Below are positions 13,069 through 25,100 of a stretch of DNA of 64,000 nt, one piece after another; the stretch's first letter is position 1; every line of letters begins with the position of its first letter. The DNA comes from Macrostomum hystrix. Taxonomy: Eukaryota > Platyhelminthes > Macrostomidae. A program made the position numbers and the translations under genes. The stretch covers positions 15,307,001-15,371,000 of the forward strand of contig CATNEN010000001.1 in NCBI GenBank assembly GCA_950097015.1, in the 5' to 3' direction. The notes beneath the pieces are model-generated. The model saw only the letters and a list, made by a program, of their open reading frames with translations, was not told where the DNA came from and did no database searches.

Positions 13069-13303
13069 AGCTTTGGTACCACAGCGGATGAGAGCCTTCC
13101 ATTGATAGCGGACCGCCGACTGCAGCAGCTGCGGCGGCAGCGGCTGCGGCTGAGGCGGAGTGCGGATTGGCCCCAGATGCTCCAGAGGAGCCGACAGACG
13201 ATGGGGCTCCGGCTGCAGCTGCGGCGGCAGCTGCTGCGGCAGCGGCTGCCACAGCATTGGCTACGGCAACTGTACTTGTGGATAGTTTAAGAGGCCAGCC
13301 TGG

Positions 13304-13348
<45 letters not shown>

Positions 13349-16300
13349 AGAAGCGTTGGCAACAGCGGCGGAGAATGCGGCGGCAACGGCGCTAGCCATT
13401 GGATCGCGCCTAGAATGCAGTGCAGCTAGGCTAAGCATCATGTCGCTAACCTGCGTACGACCGTGGCCAACTGCCAGGCTGCATTTCTGAGCTAGTCTCT
13501 GGCACACCGTGTGCATGCCACCATGGTCAGTGAATACTGTCAGATTGTCCTCCGGCTGGCTAGTTAGTATCCAGGCTAGCAGAATTAGCAGAGGCTCCCG
13601 TAGCTCTGTGTCTGGCCTGGCTAGGAACTGGACGACACGTTCCAGGTAAGCTGACTGGCAGCGAGTGCCGACGAAAGCCTGATTGATGAGCGAAGGCGAT
13701 TGTACTTTCATTTTATGTACCCTACTGACCTACTCAAGTGTTTAGTCTGCCATACTCATAAACACTCTTCCCCATTTTATACTGCTGTAAAATTATTTTA
13801 CCTACCTGTGGGGTATCTTCCCTTACCCTACTACTGTTCGCTACCTCCCTACAACTGCCCTCTACCTCCCTGCAACTGCCCTCTGCCTCCCTGCAACTGC
13901 CCTCTACCTCCCTACAACTGCCCTCTACCTCCCTACAACTGCCCTCTACCTCCCTACAACTGCCCTCTACCTCCCTACAACTGCCCTCTACCTCCCTACA
14001 ACTGCCCTCTACCTCCCTACAACTGCCCTCTACCTCCCTACAACTGCCCTCTACCTCCCTACAACTGCCCTCTACCTCCCTACAACTGCCCTCTACCTCC
14101 CTACAACTGCCCTCTACCTCCCTACAACTGCCCTCTACCTCCCTAAAACTGCCCTCTACCTCCCTACAACTGCCCTCTACCTCCCTACAACTGCCATCTG
14201 CCTCCCTAAAACTGCCCTCTACCTCCCTACAACTGCCCTCTACCTCCCTACAACTGCCCTCTACCTCCCTACAACTGCCCTCTACCTCCCTACAACTGCC
14301 CTCTACCTCCCTACAACTGCCCTCTACCTCCCTACAACTGCCCTCTACCTCCCTACAACTGCCCTCTACCTCCCTAAAACTGCCCTCTACCTCCCTACAA
14401 CTGCCCTCTACCTCCCTACAACTGCCATCTGCCTCCCTAAAACTGCCCTCTACCTCCCTACAACTGCCCTCTACCTCCCTACAACTGCCCTCTACCTCCC
14501 TAAAACTGCCCTCTACCTCCCTACAACTGCCCTCTACCTCCCTAAAACTGCCCTCTACCTCCCTACAACTACCACCTGCCTCCCTACAACTGCCATCTAC
14601 CTCCCTACAACTGCCATCTACCTCCCTGCAACTGCCCTCTACCTCCCTACAACTGCCATCTGCCTCCCTACAACTGCCCTCTACCTCCCTACAACTGCAC
14701 TTTACCTCCCTACAACTGCCCTCTACCTCCCTACAACTGTCGTATTCCCTATAAAAAATTCACACTTCCCTAAAAATGTTCTTACTGCCCTACAAATGGT
14801 CTTAACTTCCATACAAATTTTTCATGCTTTCCTACAAATGCTTCATGCTTCCCTACAAATGTTTCATGCTTCCCGACAAATGTTTCATGCTTCCCTACTA
14901 ATGTTTTATGCTTCCCATTCGAATCGCTCACCATCTGCAGCGACAGCAGAGCCCAATCGCCAAGCGAACGCGGTATTAGCGAAGCCACAGCCTCTCTAGC
15001 CAGATCGGCCAGTTGGACTCGATTAGACCAGGCATTGCCGTGCAGCAGGGCACTATCGCAGGCGGCTAGACAAGACAGCAGGCGGTCTAGCGGACCTTCC
15101 GTGACAAGCCGATCAACAATTTGCTGCTGATCCGCACCAATTTCGTCTTCTTTGCCAGCGTCGCTATCTGGTTTATCATCTCCGACAGATTCCGCTGTGT
15201 AAGATTTAGCTTTCTTCAGAAGGCTGGGTAAGACGGCCATTAGGGCGGACATGGCTCTCTCGCGATTAGCCAATTGGCCGTAAGCTAGATCTGTGACCTT
15301 TCGACAGGTAACCGATATGTCCACAAACACCTGAGAGTTATGAGATGAACACATTTCATTAATTAAGTAATATGTTTAGACAAAACAGACCCAGACAGAC
15401 TACTCAAAACAGACCCGGACAGACTACTCAAAACAGATCCAGATAGACTACTCAAAACAGATCCAGATAGACTACTCAAAACAGATCCAGATAGACTACT
15501 CAAAACAGATCCAGATAGACTACTCAAAACAGATCCAGATAGACTACTCAAAACAGATCCAGATAGACTACTCAAAACAGATCCAGATAGACTACTCAAA
15601 ACAGACCCAGATAGACTACTCAAAACAGATCCAGATAGACTACTCAAAACAGACCCAGATAGACTACTCAAAACAGACCCAGATAGACTACTCAGAACAG
15701 ATCCAGATAGACTACTCAAAACAGAACCGGACAGACTACTCAAAACAGATCCGGGACAGACTACTCAAAACAGATCCAGACAGACTACTCAAAACAGACC
15801 CAGATAGACTACTCAAAACAGACCCGGACAGACTACTCAAAACAGATCCAGATAGACTACTCAAAACAGATCCAGATAGACTACTCAAAACAGACCCGGA
15901 CAGACTACTCAAAACAGATCCAGATAGACTACTCAAAACAGATCCAGATAGACTACTCAGAACAGATCCAGATAGACTACTCAAAACAGAACCGGACAGA
16001 CTACTCAAAACAGATCCAGATAGACTACTCAAAACAGACCCAGACAGACTACTCAAAACAGATCCAGACAGACTACTCAAAACAGACCCAGATAGACTAC
16101 TCAAAACAGACCCGGACAGACTACTCAAAACAGATCCAGATAGACTACTCAAAACAGAACCGGACAGACTACTCAAAACAGATCCAGATAGACTACTCAA
16201 AACAGACCCAGACAGACTACTCAAAACAGATCCAGACAGACTACTCAAAACAGATCCAGATAGACTACTCAAAACAGACCCAGATAGACTACTCAAAACA

Positions 16301-19067
16301 GAACCGGACAGACTACTCAAAACAGATCCAGATAGACTACTCAAAACAGACCCAGACAGACTACTCAAAACAGATCCAGACAGACTACTCAAAACAGACC
16401 CAGATAGACTACTCAAAACAGACCCGGACAGACTACTCAAAACAGATCCAGATAGACTACTCAAAACAGAACCGGACAGACTACTCAAAACAGATCCAGA
16501 TAGACTACTCAAAACAGACCCAGACAGACTACTCAAAACAGATCCAGACAGACTACTCAAAACAGATCCAGATAGACTACTCAAAACAGACCCAGATAGA
16601 CTACTCAAAACAGACCCAGATAGACTACTCAAAACAGATCCAGATAGACTACTCAAAACAGACCCAGATAGACTACTCAAAACAGATCCAGATAGACTAC
16701 TCAAAACAGACCCAGACAGACTACTCAAAACAGATCCAGACAGACTACTCAAAACAGACCCAGATAGACTACTCAAAACAGACCCGGACAGACTACTCAA
16801 AACAGATCCAGATAGACTACTCAAAACAGACCCAGATAGACTACTCAAAACAGACCCAGATAAACTACTCAAAACAGACCCGGACAGACTACTCAAAACA
16901 GATTACTCAGAACAGACCCAGACAGACTGCTCAAAACAGACTACTCAGAACAGACCCAGACAGACTGCCCAAAACAGTCCCAGAGATGCAGCTCAGAATA
17001 GTCTCAATTAGAAGATACAGGCAGGTATACAGGTGCCTGTAGTAGGCGCTAGCACAAAAATAGAGAAAGTACATGCAGAATCGCAAATCCCAAAGCGGTC
17101 CTCACCGAAGTGAAGCAGGCGGTAGCCTCAGGTTTCTGATGCGATGACTCGCACCTGACAGAACTAGCCGAGCGAACAAAGCCCAGGCAGGCATCGGCAA
17201 TCAGGCTAATCAATTGCAATAGGCGATTATTATTGGAGCCAATCAGAGAGAAGTCTTTGTCGCGAGCGTCGTGAACTAGGCGAGCCTGCAGATCCAGAGC
17301 TCCGTAGCCGCGCACTAGGGCGCCGTCTGGTCCGGCGATGGCGGCGAGTAGGTCCACCAGGCATGCGACATAGTGCCTGGGACTGGCCCGATGCAGCCTA
17401 GTTAGAAGATCTTCGAATACGGCAACAACGGACGGGCCGGCGGCGCGGTTCTGCTGAGCACCGGCGTCGCTCATTAGTCGGCAGAGGAATCGATGCAGTA
17501 GTCTAGTCTCGGCCGAAGATGATAATAGGTGATTAGCGAGGCTGGGCTGACTACCGCAAGACATGGCCAGGACTTGCAGGGCCAGTTGCCATTCGGATAA
17601 CTGAGGAGTGCCTGCAGGAATACAGAATTAGGAATAAAAACTAGCCGATATGTGTAGAAATAAACAAAAATTGGTCAATAGCGTTTTTCGAAAATGAACA
17701 ATCTAAATAAACTTATTAAAAAAATCTAACGAGCCTAAGGTAAAAAATGTATCTAAGTTCGCAATTATCAAGGTAAATGTTGCTTTTTTTACTTTTAGCC
17801 GATATGTGACGAACTGTTAAGATATTGTAATACTTGTACGCTTAATATTACTCGAACAAATAGTAGTCTAGATGTAGCGATTTTCCAAAAAGTTTATACA
17901 ACTTATTAATTATTGCAAATATGTATCGAAATGTACTTAATAGGTATAGGAAGCATTTGTCCAACACGTATCAAAGCGAACACTTGTTCAGCTGTAATGC
18001 TTAGTTATGTTATTCACTATACATTCCATACCTGTAAATTTTCTAATATTTTACTTCATATTCACACTCGTACTTTAAGATCAATGATAAAAGCCTATAT
18101 GTGTCGAAAAAGTTTAATAAGTTAACAGTCAAATAGTAATTATTACTTTTTTATTGCACCTGCCCCAATTGGGTCAGATGTGCAGCCGATCTGAAGGCTG
18201 CGTACAGCTGTTCAGTCCATGGACTGAGAGGGACGCCACGCCCGCCTTTAATTACCCCATCTGATGCTGGTACCCCAGTTAACAGCTGGGTGAACTGAAG
18301 CAATGCAGAGTTAAGTGTCTTGCTAAAGGACACAAATTGTTCCAGTGGAATCAAGAATCGAACCCCCGACCTTTTCGTTATTGAGTCCGACGCCCTAACG
18401 ATTTGCCGCGAGTAATTTGAGTGGTCTAATTGAGTAGTCTACTAAAATATTTTAAAAACTTCTGCAGAATCGAACCAGAAGCCGATTGCACATGGAGGCA
18501 AGGGAAAGAAATTTGAAAAGGGAATCCGATATGTATAGAAAAATCGATAAAACTCAGTACTCACCGCTGAGCATACAATCCAACAACGCAGCCGAACCAT
18601 CGGCGGTGAGATGAAACACAGCCGACTTGCCAGAGCTCCAACCGCCTTGAGCGCCCAGCCACAGCTGTAGCAGCGGCGACAATTGCCAATCGTAGTTGCC
18701 ATGCTCGGAGCCCTGCTGCTGCTGCTGTTGTTGCTGTCGCTGCTGTCTCAACTGGAGTAGGGCTCTATTGAAACAGTCGCCAAGCACCATGGTGGCATCT
18801 GGTCCACAATTGTTAGTTTCCATAGTCTCATGCTCGCTAATGCTAACATCGGAGGCCGCATCATCAGTGCCAGATGGTGCTAGAATCGCGGCCGGCTCAG
18901 CTATGAGCACTTCGCTTTCAAGGGCCGGCAAAGCTTGCGCCAGCCTTGTGTACCGGTGAGCTTGCAGTTCAACGCCGGATTCTAGGCGCAAATCGTAGGC
19001 GGCAAAAATGCCAAGCGGCGACCAAGTTTGAAATGCCGGCTGCTGCTGTTGATTGTAGGATTGCTGC

Positions 19068-19102
<35 letters not shown>

Positions 19103-22100
19103 CTGCTGAGTTGGCTGAGGAGTGCAAGGATAATTCCACATATCGGCGGTTGCTTCCTCTAATAATTGTTGCTCCATTTGAGATCGCCACTTAGCGTAGC
19201 TAGTCGCGTAGGCTGAGGTAAACGATGAAGAACCGCCGGCAGCCGCTGATGGCACCTTCAGGCTGCTCAACGATGGCCAATCCTCCATCATGGCCTGCTG
19301 CTGCTCCGCCTGCAGTAGGCTATCAAAGATTGCATGCCTAGTTGACGAATCATCGTCGCGCTCCGACTCGGAGCCGACAGCGGCTGCAGCTGCGGCAGCG
19401 GGAGCTGGCGCCGACGATGTCTTCTTCTTTGTTGACTGCTTCTTCTGTGGTTGCTGAGGCTCCGGTGGAGGATCTGGCTTTTGCTGCTGCTGGTGTGTAG
19501 CAGCTGTTGAAGCCTCAGCGGCCAGCCAATCAGCTAACAGACAGGTGACCGCATGCAGGCCGTACAGTCCAGCCCAGGCGTGCTCAGACTGGCAGGCCAA
19601 TCTGATAAGCTGCTCAACCTGACCAGGTGATAAAACTTCAGCTAGCCTAGGCTTGGCCATGCTAACCAACTGGCTGCAGGTTTTGCATAGCAACAGCAGC
19701 AGATCAACAGCTGTGCCGGACACATTGGCAGCCAATAACTGATTAATCAGTCCGCGCAATATTGGCACAATCTGGCATCGACGCCGGCGCTCAAAGCTGG
19801 CCTGAGCTGCCACGGCCGGACTATTGGCTGTGGCAGCTGCCGCGGCGGCGGCGGCTGCAGCGGCGGCGGCGGCAGCAGCGGCGGCTGCGGAACCAGGTCC
19901 GCCGGGGGCAGTTGAGGCTCCAGCACTGCTGCCAGATCCGCCTCCGCCGGCTCCGCCTCCGAGTTCGTCGGCGAAGCGAGAACTGCCGCCGGCGCCTTTG
20001 TAGCGCTCGTAGCGACGGCAGAATTCAACGTCGGTTTTGCGCAACTGCAGAATGTCCCTGACATGCTTCTGAGTCAGCTGGTGAAACTGCTTATTAAAGA
20101 CTTCTTCTTTCTTTTTCATCATCCATTTTTTGGCGTGATCGGCCGGCTCGGCTTGCTGCTCTAGCTTGGCTTTGCTGCTGAGAAATTCTTCCTTGAGTTT
20201 GCTCAATTCCAATAGCATCTGCTTGTGATGCAATAGGCGTTTCTGCAGCTTGCGCTTGTTGAATCGAAATTCGCGCCTATTGGCCCTGCCGGTGCTTTCG
20301 CTAGCGAATAGATGATGCCAGGCTAGGAAATCCCAGCGCTGATTGTAGGGCGACAGGTGGTCCAGGCCCCGGCTAGCTAGCAGAAGTAGCCAACCCAGCA
20401 GCTCCCAGTTCTGCAATTTTTGTGGGAATCCGACGATATCACTTGATGATATAGCTAGAGTAGGAATGTCAATAGAAATCGATAGAAGAAAGGGAATCGA
20501 CTGAGAAGAGTTTAATCGAAGTGGAATCGACCGAGAACAGTTTAACCGAATAGGAATCGACCGCGAACAGTTTAACCGAGGAGGAATCGACCGAGAACAG
20601 TTTAACAGAAGAGGAATCGACCGAGATGAGTTTAACAAAAGAGGAATCGGCCGAGAAGGCATTGATAAAAGAGGAATCAACCGAAAACAGTTTAACAGAA
20701 GATGAATCGACCCAGAAGAGTTTAACAGAAGAGGAATCACCCGAAAATACATTGATAACAGAGGAATCGACCGAGAACAGTTTAACAAAAGAAGAATCGA
20801 CCGAGAACAGTTTAACAAAAGAAGAATCGACCGATAAGACATTGATAAAAGAGGAACCAACCGAAAACAGTTTAACAGAAGATGAATCGACCCAGAAGAG
20901 TTTAACAGAAGAGGAATCACCCGAAAATACATTGATAACAGAGGAATCGACCGAGAACAGTTTAACAGAAGATGAATCGACCCAGAAGAGTTTAACAGAA
21001 GAGGAATCGCCCGAGAACAGTTTAACAGAAGAGGAATCACCCAAAAAGACATTGATAACAGAGGAATCAACCGAAAACAGTTTAACAAAAGAAGAATCGA
21101 CCGAGAACAGTTTAACAAAAGAAGAATCGACCGATAAGACATTGATAAAAGAGGAACCAACCGAAAACAGTTTAACAGAAGATGAATCGACCCAGAAGAG
21201 TTTAACAGAAGAGGAATCACCCGAAAATACATTGATAACAGAGGAATCGACCGAGAACAGTTTAACAGAAGAGGAATCGACGGAGAAGAGTTTAACAGAA
21301 GAGGAATCACCCGAAAATACATTGATAACAGAGGAATCGACCGAGAACAGTTTAACAGAAGAGGAATCGGCCGAAAAGAACATTAACCGAAGTGAAATCT
21401 GACCTGTCTAGCTTGAAATTCTTCACCAAGCTGTCTCGCTAGCAGGGCTAGCAGGCTATCCAGCACCACTGGGTTTAATGCCATCTTCTGCAATAGACTG
21501 GACAACAATAGGAAGAGACGATCGCATGGAACCAGCTGCTGCTGCTGCTGCTGTTGATGCCTAGAAGTGTAGTCTTCCTGACTATCGCCAGTGTGTCTAT
21601 CAGGTAGCGAAGATTCGCCAATAGGTGCGCCTCGCGTGAGCAGATGATTCAGAAGGCCGCTAAGCCAATCGGACCACCAAGACTTGGGCGAGCGCAGATG
21701 CGGAGTCAATCGGCTCAGTAGGGAGCAGGCCATGAGTTGGACTGGTTTACTGCCGCAAACTAGCAGATCGGTGAACAGCTGGTTCAAATCCGTGTCACTG
21801 AGGCTGGCTACAAAAGCTTGACAAGCTGGCCAACCTAGCTGACCGCCGCTGCACAGGCTCAGCAGTAGGCGCAATGTCTCCTCCGTGATCGCTTTGGCTT
21901 TGTCTGATCCAACCTGTAGCGACTGCTCATGCTGCTCATGCTGCTCATGCTGCTCATGCTGCTGCTGCTGAGAATTTGTCGGCTGTTGTTGAAGAAGTTG
22001 AACTCTAGCCAAGGCTTGTTGGGCAATGTTGACCTAGATGATAATTGATTGTTATAACAAAAATGTATAAATCGATGTATAATTACAATATGAATAAAAT

Positions 22101-25100
22101 ACACTCGTAGATAAGCAACAATTTATACTGGGGATTATAGACAGTAGCCTACATCTCATGGGATTATAGACAGTAGCCTACATCTCATGGGATTATAGTC
22201 AGACAGTAAACTATATCTCATGGGATTATAGCCAGACAGTAAACTATATCTCATGGGATTATAGTCAGACAGTAGCCTATATCTCATGGGATTATAGCCA
22301 GACAGTAGCCTATATCTCATGGGATTATAGTCAGACAGTAGCCTACATCTCATGGGATTATAGTCAGACAGTAGCCTACATCTCATGGGATTATAGTCAG
22401 ACAGTAGCCTACATCTCATGGGATTATAGCCAGACAGTAGCCTACATCTCATGGGATTATAGCCAGACAGTAGCCTACATCTCATGGGATTATAGCCAGA
22501 CAGTAGCCTACATCTCATGGGATTATAGCCAGACAGTAGCCTACATCTCATGGGATTATAGCCAGACAGTAGCCTACATCTCATGGGATTATAGCCAGAC
22601 AGTAGCCTACATCTCATGGGATTATAGCCAGACAGTAGCCTATATCTCATGGGATTATAGCCAGACAGTAGCCTACATCTCATGGGATTATAGCCAGACA
22701 GTAGCCTATATCTCATGGGATTATAGCCAGACAGTAGCCTACATCTCATGGGATTATAGCCAGACAGTAGCCTACATCTCATGGGATTATAGCCAGACAG
22801 TAGCCTACATCTCATGGGATTATAGCCAGACAGTAGCCTATATCTCATGGGATTATAGCCAGACAGTAGCCTACATCTCATGGGATTATAGCCAGACAGT
22901 AACCTATTTCTCATGGGATTATAGACAGACAGTAACCTACATCTCATGGGATTATAGTCAGACAGTAACCTACATCTCATGGGATTATAGCCAGACAGTA
23001 ACCTACATCTCATGGGATTATATTCAGACAGTAACCTACATCTCATGGGATTATAGTCAGACAGTAACCTACATCTCATGGGATTATAGTCAGACAGTAA
23101 CCTACATCTCATGGGATTATAGTCAGACAGTAGCCTATATCTCATGGGATTATAGTCAGACAGTAACCTACATCTCATGGGATTATAGTCAGACAGTAGC
23201 CTACATCTCATGGGATTATAGTCAGACAGTAGCCTATATCTCATGGGATTATTGCCAGACAGTAGCCTACATCTCATGGGATTATAGCCAGACAGTAACC
23301 TATTTCTCATGGGATTATAGACAGACAGTAGCCTATATCTCATGGGATTATAGCCAGACAGTAGCCTACATCTCATGGGATTATTGCCAGACAGTAGCCT
23401 ATATCTCATGGGATTATAGTCAGACAGTAGCCTATATCTCATGGGATTTCAGTCAGACAGTAGCCTATATCTCATGGGATTTTAGTCAGACAGTAGCCTA
23501 CATCTCATGGGATTATAGCCAGACAGTAGCCTATATCTCATGGGATTATAGTCAGACAGTAGCCTACATCTCATGGGATTATAGCCAGACAGTAGCCTAT
23601 ATCTCATGGGATTATAGTCAGACAGTAGCCTATATCTCATGGGATTATAGCCAGACAGTAGCCTATATCTCATGGGATTATAGCCAGACAGTAACCTATA
23701 TGTCATGGGATTATAGCCAGACAGTAGCCTATTTCTCATGGGATTATAGCCAGACAGTAACCTATTTCTCATGGGATTATAGCCAGACAGTAGCCTATAT
23801 CTCATGGGATTATAGCCAGACAGTAGCCTATATCTCATGGGATTATAGCCAGACAGTAGCCTATATCTCATGGGATTATAGCCTGACAGTAGCCTATTTC
23901 TCATGGGATTATAGCCAGACAGTAGCCTACATCTCATGGGATTATAGCCAGACAGTAGCCTATTTCTCATGGGATTATAGCCTGACAGTAGCCTATATCT
24001 CATGGGATTATAGCCAGACAGTAGCCTATATCTCATGGGATTATAGCCAGACAGTAGCCTATATCTCATGGGATTATAGCCTGACAGTAGCCTATTTCTC
24101 ATGGGATTATAGCCAGACAGTAGCCTACATCTCATGGGATTATAGCCAGACAGTAGCCTATTTCTCATGGGATTATAGCCAGACAGTAACCTACATCTCA
24201 TGGGATTATAGCCAGACAGTAGCCTATATCTCATGGGATTATAGCCAGACAGTAACCTACATCTCATGGGATTATAGCCAGACAGTAGCCTATATCTCAT
24301 GGGATTATAGCCAGACAGTAACCTATTTCTCATGGGATTATAGCCAGACAGTAACCTATATCTCATGGGATTATAGCCAGACAGTAACCTACATCTCATG
24401 GGATTATAGCCAGACAGTAGCCTATATCTCATGGGATTATAGCCAGACAGTAACCTATATCTCATGGGATTATAGCCAGACAGTAACATATATCTCATGG
24501 GATTATAGCCAGACAGTAACCTATATCTCATGGGATTGTTGCCATACTCTAACCTGCAACCCAGTCAGTAGATATCCCCAAAAAGCGAACCTGTCTCTGT
24601 AGGACGCAGCAATTTTCGTAGGCCTGTTTCAATCGTCCCCCTAGCAGCGGATCCGAAGAGAATAAACCGCCAGACGACGCGCCGGAAGTAGCAGCCGCGG
24701 GAGCGGACAGGCCGAATAGGGAGGACATTGTCTGTCCGGCGGCCGCGGCGGCGGCGGCAGCGGCAGCAGCGGAGCCTCCAGAGCCGGCGTTGGCAGCAGC
24801 TTCGCCACCGCCGCTAACTGGCACATTGGCAACGGTGTCTAATTGTCTCTGCAGTTGAGTACAGGCCATGCCGTATCTGCACAGGTTCTCTTCTGCTACA
24901 GCCTTCAATTGTTGAACAGATTCAGGCGTTGCTTCCAGATTGCTGTGGCCGAAGAAGGCACCCAACGGTATCCGGGTTCGGCTGGGAGTGCTACCCGCCA
25001 TCCGACCAATGATGGCCACCTTCAGGAAGCGACACAGAGGCGGCGGGTAGAGATCAGTGAGCACAAGCGGATGAGCTCCAATATCTGTGGAGACGGCCAG

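Noticed and set aside
13700-14146. Cys/Pro-rich plus-strand ORF in the 21-bp array
   Set aside because: Simple translation of a tandem repeat; antisense to the gene.
15363-16896. ORFs of 126 and 386 codons in the 24-bp array
   Set aside because: Eight-codon repeat inside BIRC6 intron 8; no sign of real coding sequence.
20626-21402. Acidic plus-strand ORF of 258 codons
   Set aside because: Antisense reading of the AG-free 30-bp array; no homology.
22140-24540. CRISPR-like regular array
   Set aside because: The units are contiguous with no unique spacers, and this is a eukaryotic intron; it is a minisatellite.
24554-24590. Alternative exon 5 donor GCAG|GTTAGA in BIRC6
   Set aside because: It has a better consensus but would end in phase 1, which does not join exon 6 in the conserved frame.
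22156-24602. ORFs of 300-428 codons in the 33-bp array
   Set aside because: The unit is 11 codons without stops. The array lies inside BIRC6 intron 5 and the exon boundaries are defined by conservation.
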